NCBI GenBank assembly: GCA_027364875.1
Contig: DAHXON010000017.1
Location: 8,335 to 45,502 of the forward strand
Length of the DNA: 37,168 nt
Reading direction: 5' to 3'
Source: Chloroflexota bacterium
GTDB taxonomy: Bacteria > Chloroflexota > Limnocylindria > Limnocylindrales > CSP1-4
Below, piece by piece: positions 23,750 through 31,102 of the stretch. The notes under the pieces were generated by a model. It ran no database searches, was not told the origin of the DNA, and worked only from the letters and a program-made list of their open reading frames with translations. The number at the start of each line of letters is the position of its first letter. The stretch's first letter is position 1. The position numbers and the translations under genes are program-made.

Positions 23750-26700
23750 CGAGCCGCGCTCGCCGGGCAGATGTCGCGGAAGGCACAGTAGCCGCAGGCG
23801 ATGTAGTCCGGGCTGGCGCCGAATTGCCGCGCCCGGATGCCCTTCGCGGCTCGCCGGATCGACTCTCTTGCCTTTTCGAGCTTCTTCTCCTCCACCTCCA
23901 CTCGACCCACCAGGCCGGACTCGAGGAACCACAGCTGCAGTGCGTCGGGCAACCGGCCGGTCTCCGCCTGGTAGGCCATCGCGTAGATCTGGAGCTGCAA
24001 GGAATCACGGGCGCGCTCCCGGGCTCGGACGGGGTCGCGAACGTCGCTCGACTTGTAGTCCGTGATGGTCACTCGCTCCGGATGGAGCCCCGGCAGGGTT
24101 GGTGTGGTGGTGTCCGCCTGAAGAGCGGGCGTCGGAGTGTCCGGCAGCGCCGTGGGGTCGGCCGAGTCGACAGCCAGTCTCTCGACGTCCACCCGGTCCA
24201 TGCGACCGCGGATCCGATCTCCATCCAGGCTGAACGTGAAGTCCTTCTCCACGTACGCCGGCACGACCGCTTCGGGCAGCAGTTGCCCCTCCCGGAACCG
24301 GCGCAGCGCCGCCCTCCCCGCCGCCAGGCGCGCCTCCTCATGCTCGCGCGTGAGGAAGCCCTCGTTCGACCAGGCCCGCTCGAACGCGGCTATGAGCTCG
24401 TCTTCGCTCATCACGTATCCACGCGCCTGGCGACGGTGGAATTCCTGCACGGCCTGATGCAGCGCCGATCCGTAGACGATGGAATGGTGAGGAGCGATCG
24501 GCACTCGCAGGACGTGGACGTACTTGTACTTGAGCGGGCAGGTCAGGTAGTCGTCCACCTGGTAGAAGCTCAGCGATAGCGGGCCCTCGACCGGCTCCCG
24601 TCCGGGTTCGGCGGGCGACGCTGCTGGTTCGAAGCTCGTCAACCGCTCCAGAGGCGACCTGGCGCCCGCCGCCGCGGGAGACGGCGGCGATGCCGCTCCG
24701 GAAGCCGCGCCTTCCGAGGCAGCGACTGCCGTGGCGGCCTCAGCCGTGTCCGTGGCCGCAACGCCGGCCCCGATGGCCGGCACGTCGAGTGCCTCGAGAA
24801 CGAACTGCGAAGCTCTCCGGGCACGCCGGCCGCCGTAGTCTGCGGCGTAGGTGAGAACCAGCTCGTCTCGGGCGCGAGTCATGCCGACGTAGAACAGCCG
24901 ACGTTCCTCCTGGACGTGCGGATCCCCTTCGGGCAGGGCTTCGTCCACCAGCTCGACCGGCAGCGCCAGCTGCTCGCGACGCGTGCGTGCAGGAAAGCGG
25001 CCGTCGACGAGACCGACCATGAAGACCACCGGGAACTCGAGGCCCTTGGCCTTGTGGACGGTGAGGACGGCCACGGCGTCCGCTTCCGAATCGATCTCTG
25101 CCGTAGCCGGGTCGTCTCCGGCGTCGATGAGGGTCTGGAGGTGCCGCGCCACGAAGATGACGCGGTCGTCCGGCAGCAGATCCGACTGAGCCCGAACGAT
25201 GTCGAAGAAGCGAGCCACGTTCTGGAGGGCTTCCTCCGCCGACACGCTTTGGGCGGACGCGAGCCGGGCCAGGAGACCGCTGCCGCGCAGGAATTCGTAC
25301 AGGACCTCGCCGGCGGGCTTCTCGTGGGCGATCTCCGAATACCGGCGTAGATCCGCGACCAGCCGCTCCAGGCTGGCCCGGGTGTCCGGGGCCAGCCGAA
25401 GCAGGCCCGGCTGGCGAGTCAGTTCCTCGACGATCTCCCACAGCGACCGATTCCGGCGCCGAGCCGTATTGACGATCGCGGTCAGATCGGGTCCGCCCAG
25501 GCCGTAGACGTCAGAGGCCGCCAGCGCGTAGACGTCAACGCTCGAGGAGAGGTCCGCGACCGACCGCAGGAACGCCAGGAGCAACCGGATCTCCGGCCGC
25601 GCATACAGACCCGAGGTGCCCGAGAAACGCCAGGGCACGGAGGCCATGTTGAGGCTGCGAAGGACCGGATCCGCATCCGAGTTGGCCCGGACGAGAATCG
25701 CGAACTCGCGCGCCCGCGCACCTTTGCCGATCCGATCGGAGATCTCGCGGGCGATCCAATCCGCTTCTTCCGAGCCGGTAGCGAAGGCGATTTGCCGGAC
25801 GGGCCGCTCGCCGCCCGTGCGCTCGGGGCGCAGCCGCTTGTCGATCCCGTTGCGGAACTCCAGCCGGTCCGGGTCGTTGAAGCGGATGAGCCGGTAGCTC
25901 GCGTCCAGGATGGGGGCGCGCGAGCGGTAGTTGCGTCGCAGGATGATCTGGCGGGCCCTGGGATGGCGGCGGCGAAAATCCAGGATGTTGCTGATCGCGG
26001 CGCCGCGGAACTTGTAGATCGACTGATCGTCGTCGCCGACCACGGTGACGTTGCCGTGGTGAGCGGCGATCAGCTCGACCAGCTCCGCCTGGGCCCGGTT
26101 CGTGTCCTGGAACTCGTCCACGAGGACGTACCGGAAGCGGTGCTGGATCTCCTGGCGAGCCGAGGCCGACTCACGAAGAAGGCGCAGAGCCAGGCTCACC
26201 TGGTCGCCGAAGTCGATCAGGCCGGCCCGCCCGAGCAGCTCCTGGTAGCGCGCGTAGGCTCGGGCCAGCTCGAGCTGCCTGCGGGCGTTCTCCGCGGCTG
26301 CCAGCCGCTCGTCGGTCTCACTCAGGGGATGATCGGGATCGTGCGGCTCGCCCGAAGCCAGGGCGGTGCCGAGCTCCATTGCATGGCGGACGTACCTCTC
26401 CGGCGAGACGTCCTCGTCCTTGCATCGGCTGAACAGGGTCGCGAGAGCTCCCAGGAAGCGCGTCGGCTCGCCGAGCGGTCGGTACTGGTCCAGCTCGAAC
26501 TCGAACAGCCGCTCCCGCATGAAGATCACCGTTTCCGGACGGGAGAGCACCCGCGTGTCCGGCGGCAATCCAAGCTCCAGGGCGAACTCCCTGATCAGCC
26601 GATCGCCGAAGGCGTGGAACGTGGAGACGGCCGTGTCCGTGTATCCGTAGGGCACGAGCTGGTCCACGCGGGCCTGCATCTCCTCCGCGGCCTTGTCCGT

Positions 26701-26994
26701 GAAGGTCAGGGCGAGGATCTGCGAAGGCCGAGCCCGTCGGGTGGCGATCAGCCAGGCGATTCTCCTGGTGATCACCTGCGTCTTGCCCGTGCCCGCACCG
26801 GCGACGACGAGCAGGGGGCCGTCGCCGTGGGTCACGGCCCGCCGCTGTTCGGCGTTGAGTCCGGCAAGAAGGCCGGCGGTCCCGTCGGGGGCCTGCTGGC
26901 CATCGGCATCGTCGGGTGGCGCCCAGACGGGGATCTGCTCGAGCTCAGCCGGCTCTCGAACTGGTCTGGATGCCCTTCGGCCGATTCGCGTCAT
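23746..26994 (-). CDS. UvrD/PcrA-type helicase fused to an AddB-like Fe-S PD-(D/E)XK nuclease
   Basis: 1082-residue superfamily 1A helicase. Motifs include Walker A GAGTGKT (66-72), LVDEFQDTNRA, GDDDQSIYKFRGA, LTVHKAKGLEFPVVF and FYVGMTRARDELVLTY. After an Ala/Pro-rich linker comes a RecB-type nuclease domain (about 800-1080) with an active-site-like ITDYKSS segment and GRMDRVD. It also has four cysteines in the AddB/Cas4 [4Fe-4S] pattern: C819 (LTCPLKYKY), then C1067, C1070 and C1076. The single chain thus joins features usually split between helicase and AddB-type subunits. Likely acts in double-strand break processing. The ATG at 26994 has no ribosome binding site; GACCAT, a poor -10, lies 6 nt upstream. 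The HAD gene overlaps its stop. Confidence 0.92.
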   Translation of the reverse strand: MTRIGRRASRPVREPAELEQIPVWAPPDDADGQQAPDGTAGLLAGLNAEQRRAVTHGDGPLLVVAGAGTGKTQVITRRIAWLIATRRARPSQILALTFTDKAAEEMQARVDQLVPYGYTDTAVSTFHAFGDRLIREFALELGLPPDTRVLSRPETVIFMRERLFEFELDQYRPLGEPTRFLGALATLFSRCKDEDVSPERYVRHAMELGTALASGEPHDPDHPLSETDERLAAAENARRQLELARAYARYQELLGRAGLIDFGDQVSLALRLLRESASARQEIQHRFRYVLVDEFQDTNRAQAELVELIAAHHGNVTVVGDDDQSIYKFRGAAISNILDFRRRHPRARQIILRRNYRSRAPILDASYRLIRFNDPDRLEFRNGIDKRLRPERTGGERPVRQIAFATGSEEADWIAREISDRIGKGARAREFAILVRANSDADPVLRSLNMASVPWRFSGTSGLYARPEIRLLLAFLRSVADLSSSVDVYALAASDVYGLGGPDLTAIVNTARRRNRSLWEIVEELTRQPGLLRLAPDTRASLERLVADLRRYSEIAHEKPAGEVLYEFLRGSGLLARLASAQSVSAEEALQNVARFFDIVRAQSDLLPDDRVIFVARHLQTLIDAGDDPATAEIDSEADAVAVLTVHKAKGLEFPVVFMVGLVDGRFPARTRREQLALPVELVDEALPEGDPHVQEERRLFYVGMTRARDELVLTYAADYGGRRARRASQFVLEALDVPAIGAGVAATDTAEAATAVAASEGAASGAASPPSPAAAGARSPLERLTSFEPAASPAEPGREPVEGPLSLSFYQVDDYLTCPLKYKYVHVLRVPIAPHHSIVYGSALHQAVQEFHRRQARGYVMSEDELIAAFERAWSNEGFLTREHEEARLAAGRAALRRFREGQLLPEAVVPAYVEKDFTFSLDGDRIRGRMDRVDVERLAVDSADPTALPDTPTPALQADTTTPTLPGLHPERVTITDYKSSDVRDPVRARERARDSLQLQIYAMAYQAETGRLPDALQLWFLESGLVGRVEVEEKKLEKARESIRRAAKGIRARQFGASPDYIACGYCAFRDICPASAAR

Positions 26995-27012
26995 CGCTCG
27001 ATGGTCGCGGGC

Positions 27013-27039
27013 CTTCGTGACATCTCACGTGTCACGAAG
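27013..27039. repeat. 10-bp inverted repeat between the DUF4446 and helicase genes
   Basis: Perfect arms CTTCGTGACA and TGTCACGAAG separated by 7 nt, 19 nt before the helicase ATG and 4 nt after the DUF4446 stop. As RNA it would form a hairpin after DUF4446, but no T-run follows. As DNA it could be an operator for the helicase gene. Confidence 0.65.
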
Positions 27040-27042
27040 ACG

Positions 27043-27945
27043 CTAATCAGCCCGTGGCGTGGACTGCGCTCCGGCTCGGCGTCCCGGCCTCGGCCCCGTC
27101 TTCTCGCCCTCTCCGTCATCGTCGGGAAGAGAGACAACCTCGCCCTTGCTCTGACCCTTTCCGTAAGTGGGTCGATTGGCGGACTCGAGAACGGCCTCGG
27201 CCTCGGCCTCGGGCTCGGCCTCGGGCTCGAGCGAGGGCTCGTCCACGGCCGGGGCGGCGACGTCCCTTGCGGCGGACCTGGAAGGCGTGGTGGGGGTCTT
27301 CGCCCGCGCTTCCTCGACCGCAGGTGCCACCGGGGCAGCCGGAGCGGCCACGCCTACCTGCGCTGAGGCGGCGGACCGAGGAGCTGTGACGGCCGTGGCG
27401 CGAGCGGCGTCGCGTTGGGCTGCGCCGCGAGACCTGGCGGGACCCTGGGTCGTCCGCGCGGTCCGCGGTGCCCGGGCTTCCTCGATCGCCTGGGTCTCCT
27501 CGGCGGAGAGCGTCGTGTCCGTCTTGCCGTTGACGATCGCCTTGGCGTAGATGCGGGTGCCCGTCCGGGAGTGGAGGCTGCTGACGATGAAACCGCTCTC
27601 CGACTCGTCCAGCAGTGCCAGGGCGAAGCTCTGGTTGCCGCCCGTGTCCGGGAAGGGGTTGAAGCGAACCAGGCCCTGGTGCGCGTAGTGATGGCGGGCC
27701 GAGCTCTCGAGAACTGCCGTCCGGGCGATCAGCTCGTCGAGGTCCTGGCCCATGGCGTGGACCGACTCGAGATGCTGGATGAGGACGTCTTCGAGGTTGC
27801 CCTCGCCTGCGCCGCCCGTGAGCTGGTCGACTCGATGCCGAAGGCTGCTGATTTGCATGGCCTGCATCACGACCATCGCCACCAGGCACAGGCCGGCAAG
27901 CACCAGGGCAATGGCGGGCAGGTTGTTCGTAAGAAACTCAGGCAA
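27043..27945 (-). CDS. DUF4446-family membrane-anchored protein with disordered tail
   Basis: 300 residues. An N-terminal TM helix (about 10-30) is followed by a coiled-coil region (about 33-85), then the conserved DUF4446 core GLVRFNPFPDTGGNQSFALALLD...SSLHSRTGTRIYAKAI (about 114-163). The rest, about 120 residues, is low-complexity Ala/Pro/Glu/Arg sequence with an EAEPEAEAEA stretch. The function of DUF4446 is unknown. The TTG at 27945 is chosen because GGAGG lies 7 nt upstream. An in-frame TTG at 27963 would sit within a palindrome and upstream of that site. The core is normal in length; the tail is unusually long. Confidence 0.85.
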   Translation of the reverse strand: MPEFLTNNLPAIALVLAGLCLVAMVVMQAMQISSLRHRVDQLTGGAGEGNLEDVLIQHLESVHAMGQDLDELIARTAVLESSARHHYAHQGLVRFNPFPDTGGNQSFALALLDESESGFIVSSLHSRTGTRIYAKAIVNGKTDTTLSAEETQAIEEARAPRTARTTQGPARSRGAAQRDAARATAVTAPRSAASAQVGVAAPAAPVAPAVEEARAKTPTTPSRSAARDVAAPAVDEPSLEPEAEPEAEAEAVLESANRPTYGKGQSKGEVVSLPDDDGEGEKTGPRPGRRAGAQSTPRAD

Positions 27946-27952
27946 GGAAGAA

Positions 27953-27972
27953 CCTCCACTCAATCGTGGAGG
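27953..27972 (-). promoter_or_regulatory. Palindrome covering the DUF4446 ribosome binding site
   Basis: Perfect arms CCTCCAC and GTGGAGG around a 6-nt spacer. The GGAGG that serves as ribosome binding site is the 3' arm on the minus strand. It may be an operator overlapping the transcription start, or an RNA hairpin hiding the ribosome binding site. Confidence 0.55.
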
Positions 27973-27978
27973 AGTCTA
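27973..27978 (-). promoter_or_regulatory. Candidate -10 box for the DUF4446 gene
   Basis: TAGACT on the minus strand abuts the palindrome. Transcription from it would start near 27966, inside the repeat, leaving most of the upstream arm untranscribed. This favours a DNA operator over an RNA switch. Confidence 0.35.
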
Positions 27979-28043
27979 GCAGCCGCGACCGCGAACCCGC
28001 TCCGCCGAGTCCCGCCGAGCACCGCCGGGGAGCGAGGGAATGG

Positions 28044-28049
28044 TATTCT
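28044..28049 (+). promoter_or_regulatory. Possible extended -10 box upstream of the basic TM protein
   Basis: TATTCT preceded by TGG, fitting an extended -10. It would give a leader of about 100 nt to the ATG at 28156. No -35 was recognised. Confidence 0.3.
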
Positions 28050-28155
28050 CGTGAACCGCAGCACGGCTACGGGCTGTCCGATCACACGACATCGACGAAT
28101 CGCCCAGGGTCCGCGCCCAGCCCGCGTGACCTGTCAACGGAGGCCTCTCGCAGAA

Positions 28156-28539
28156 ATGGCCAAGCGAACTCGCGGCTCGAACCGACCGGGCCAGCGCCGC
28201 CCCGGAGCAGCCCCGGCTCGACCCACGCTGCGACCTCCGGCCCGGCCGTCCGCCGGCCTGTCCGTCGACGAAGAGACGCGAGCCGCCGAGCTCGAGAGCC
28301 GGATCGTCGCGCAGGAGCGAGATGCGGAGCTCGCCCGAGCCCGCTCCCGCCAGACCGTCCGGGTCAGCGAGACTCGCCGAACGGGCTCCCAGGGCCTTCT
28401 GGCCGCTCGGGCAGCCGAGGAATACGCCTACGTCGTCCGAGACGTCCGCCGCATCGTCGTGGTGGGGGGCTCGCTCGCGGCCGTGATGGCCGTCCTCTTC
28501 GTCCTGATCGACGTCCTGCACGTCATCTCCGTCGCATAG
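28156..28539 (+). CDS. Small basic tail-anchored-like protein of unknown function
   Basis: 127 residues: a very basic, proline-rich N-terminus (about 1-40, disordered), a charged helical middle (about 44-75) with alternating Glu and Arg, the segment EEYAYVVRDVRRI, and a single C-terminal TM helix (about 104-123). The layout suggests a cytoplasmic basic domain anchored in the membrane by its C-terminus. I recognise no family with a known role. The ATG at 28156 has GGAGG 12 nt upstream, rather far. A possible extended -10, TGGTATTCT, lies at 28041-28049. It converges with the histidine kinase gene; the 51-nt gap shows no clear terminator. Confidence 0.72.
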   Translation: MAKRTRGSNRPGQRRPGAAPARPTLRPPARPSAGLSVDEETRAAELESRIVAQERDAELARARSRQTVRVSETRRTGSQGLLAARAAEEYAYVVRDVRRIVVVGGSLAAVMAVLFVLIDVLHVISVA

Positions 28540-28590
28540 GCACTCCGCGGGCGCGATCCCCCGACCGCCCGAACCCCTGGCGACCGCGCC

Positions 28591-30966
28591 TCAGTTCGAC
28601 CTTGGCTGACGTTCGAGCACGCGCCTGACGGCCTCGCACAGCTCCCGCGGCGAGAACGGCTTGGCCAGCACCTCGCCCCGCGCCACGGCCCCGGTCAGCT
28701 CTTCCTCCCGGTTGCGGGGATAGCCCGTCATGAACAGGATCGGCAGATCCTGGCGCCGCGATCTCAAGGCGGCGGCGATGGTCGGACCGTCGAGCTCCGG
28801 CATGACCACATCGGTCAGGACCATGTCCAGCCGCAATCCCAGTGCGTCGGCCGTTTCGAGAGCCTCGCGAGGCCCTGAGGCGGCCACCACGTAGCCCTCG
28901 GCCTCGAGCGCCCTCTTGCAGAGGTCGCGCACGGAGACCTCATCCTCGACGATCAGGATCGTGGCGGAGCGGCGCCGGGGCGCGGCCGCGCGGTCGCCGA
29001 CGATCTCCTCGTCCTGGCGTATCTCCGCGTGAGGCAGATCCACGATGAACCGCGACCCGTATCCGACCCGCGACTCCACGCTGATGTGGCCGCCCATCTG
29101 CTGAACGATCCCGTAGACGATGGCGAGGCCGAGGCCGGTGCCTTCTCGACCTTTGGTCGTGAAGAACGGCTCGAATATGTGCTCGAGGACGTGGGCGTCC
29201 ATCCCGAACCCCGAATCCGCGATCTCGACGCGGGCCCAGGCCTGGCCGGGATCGCGGCCGGGCACCGATTCGATGTACTCCGTCGACAGGGCCAGAGAAC
29301 CGCCGCCGGGCATGGCGTCGCGGGCATTCACCACCAGATTCATGATCACCTGATCGAGCTGGCTCGGGTCCGTCTCGACGCTCCGTACCGCCTGATCCAG
29401 CGCGACGGTCACCTCGATGTCTTCCCCCACCCTCAGCATCGGCAGCAGCGCTTCGATGCGCCGGTTTAGGTCGATCGTCTGGAGCGACGGCTTCTCGCGC
29501 CGTCCGAACGCCAGAAGCTGGGACGTCAGCTCCTTGGCCTTGTCGCCGGCCTTCTTGATCTTGAGGGCATCTTCCCGGTCCTCGCCTTCGAGCGACTGGG
29601 CGAGCATGTCCGAGTACCCGTTGACAACGGTCAGGATGTTGTTGAAGTCATGCGCCACGCCGGCGGCGAGCCGGCCGAGGGCTTCCATCTTGGATGCCTG
29701 ACGAAGCTGCTCTTCGAGGGACTTGTGGTCGCCGATGTCCTCGATCATCGCCACCGCCAGCCGAGGCTGGCCGGTGTCGTCCCGAATGGGCGCGACGTGA
29801 GTGCGAGCCCAGACCTCGCGCCCCGAGCTGGCGATGTAGCGCTTCTCCAGTTCGTAGCCGTCGATGCGACCGGAGAAGAGGTCGTCGAGCAGCCCCAGAG
29901 TCTTCTCCGTATCGTCGGCGTACGTGTATTCGACCACGCGCATCCGCCCGAGCTCTTTGTTGCTGTACCCGAGCAGCTTCTGGAAGGCCGCGTTGCTCTC
30001 GACCACGCGGCCGGCCCGATCCACGAGGATCATGCCCAGCGAGGAGTGGTCGAATACGGCCCGAACCCGGGCCTCGCTCTCGCGCAGGGCCGCGACCATC
30101 TCCTTGTGGGCCGTCACGTCCCTGGCCACGACTTCCACGGCCGGCTTGCCGTTGAACGTGACCGGAGCGGCGATCACCTCAACGTCGAAGGGCGTCCCGT
30201 CCATCCTCAGATGCCGCTCCTCGATCAGCGGAACGTCCTCACCGCGGGAGAGCATCCGGGTCATGCGCTCCACCACGACGTCGCGCGACTCGGGCGCCAC
30301 TCGCGCTATCACCGGCTCGGCGGAGAGCTCGGCCTCGTCGGCGGCGCCGTACATCTCGACGGCCGCCCGGTTGACGAACACCAGACGACCGTTCTGGTGG
30401 ACGACGACCGGATCCGGGAGGACCTCGAGCAGCTTCTCGAAGCGGCCCTCGGTTTCGTCGAGAGCGCGCGCCACGTGGCTTCCACGTGTGGCTTCGGTGC
30501 CCGTCGCGACGATGTAGCGCGGCTCCCCGCCTTCGCTGACGAGCCGCGCGACCCAGCGGATGCGAGCCTTCCGACCGTCCTTACGAAGCCATTGGGCCTG
30601 GAACTCGACGCTCCTGTCCACGCCCGACAGGAGCCTGTCGAATGCTTCCTGGGCCTGGTCCCGCAGTGATTTGCGCAGTCGCATCACGGACCAGAGCGGC
30701 TTTCCGGCAACCTCGGCGAGAGGTATGGCGGACGACTCCTCGCAGCGGCGGTTCCACAGCCACAGGCTGCACTGGGGATGAGCGATCACGACCAGCGAAT
30801 CAACCGCGTCGATGAGCGGCTGCAACTCCGCGGGAAGCCGGCCGGGCTCAGGCGGGACCGAGCTGTCGGCGCCCTTCGTCTCCGGTTCGGCCACCGGATT
30901 CTCGCGGCCGGGTGTGTCGGGGACGGTGCCGCGCCGGGCATTTCGTCGCAGGAAGGGAATGGACAT
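28591..30966 (-). CDS. Hybrid sensor histidine kinase with PAS domains and a C-terminal receiver
   Basis: 791 residues, no TM segment seen, so a cytoplasmic sensor. Three PAS-like regions (about 45-155, 175-290 and 298-415) are followed by the H-box AAGVAHDFNNIL with H439, the N-box VVNARDAMP (N547), G1 DSGFGMD, the G2 box GTGLGLA and a receiver domain with phospho-acceptor D719 (VLTDVVMPELDG) and its lysine in AKPFSP. No partner regulator is next to it, so its output is unknown. The ATG at 30966 starts MSIPFLRRNARRG; the frame runs to a TTG at 31029 without support. No ribosome binding site is present; TACCAT lies 8 nt upstream. Divergent from rarA. Confidence 0.92.
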   Translation of the reverse strand: MSIPFLRRNARRGTVPDTPGRENPVAEPETKGADSSVPPEPGRLPAELQPLIDAVDSLVVIAHPQCSLWLWNRRCEESSAIPLAEVAGKPLWSVMRLRKSLRDQAQEAFDRLLSGVDRSVEFQAQWLRKDGRKARIRWVARLVSEGGEPRYIVATGTEATRGSHVARALDETEGRFEKLLEVLPDPVVVHQNGRLVFVNRAAVEMYGAADEAELSAEPVIARVAPESRDVVVERMTRMLSRGEDVPLIEERHLRMDGTPFDVEVIAAPVTFNGKPAVEVVARDVTAHKEMVAALRESEARVRAVFDHSSLGMILVDRAGRVVESNAAFQKLLGYSNKELGRMRVVEYTYADDTEKTLGLLDDLFSGRIDGYELEKRYIASSGREVWARTHVAPIRDDTGQPRLAVAMIEDIGDHKSLEEQLRQASKMEALGRLAAGVAHDFNNILTVVNGYSDMLAQSLEGEDREDALKIKKAGDKAKELTSQLLAFGRREKPSLQTIDLNRRIEALLPMLRVGEDIEVTVALDQAVRSVETDPSQLDQVIMNLVVNARDAMPGGGSLALSTEYIESVPGRDPGQAWARVEIADSGFGMDAHVLEHIFEPFFTTKGREGTGLGLAIVYGIVQQMGGHISVESRVGYGSRFIVDLPHAEIRQDEEIVGDRAAAPRRRSATILIVEDEVSVRDLCKRALEAEGYVVAASGPREALETADALGLRLDMVLTDVVMPELDGPTIAAALRSRRQDLPILFMTGYPRNREEELTGAVARGEVLAKPFSPRELCEAVRRVLERQPRSN

Positions 30967-30974
30967 GTGGCCGG

Positions 30975-30980
30975 ATGGTA
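30975..30980 (-). promoter_or_regulatory. Candidate -10 box of the leaderless histidine kinase gene
   Basis: TACCAT on the minus strand with 8 nt to the ATG. No ribosome binding site between. No recognisable -35 at 17 nt. Confidence 0.4.
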
Positions 30981-31090
30981 CACGGCCCCGTCCGGCCGCG
31001 AGACTTCCCCGCGCGCCGGGGGAACACAAGCTGGTCGGGCGGCGGAGACGGCGGGCGCGGCGGTTCCGTGTCCCCCGGGCCGCCAGCCCC

Positions 31091-31096
31091 TAACAT
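31091..31096 (+). promoter_or_regulatory. Candidate -10 box of leaderless rarA
   Basis: TAACAT on the plus strand with 6 nt to the rarA ATG and no ribosome binding site. It mirrors the arrangement of the divergent histidine kinase gene. Confidence 0.45.
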
Positions 31097-31102
31097 CCAT
31101 CC

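Noticed and set aside
27167-27300. Repeated GAG/GCC-type triplets in the DUF4446 tail as a DNA repeat array
   Set aside because: The repetition follows the Ala/Glu/Pro-rich protein tail and is irregular at DNA level; it is not a CRISPR or tandem repeat locus.
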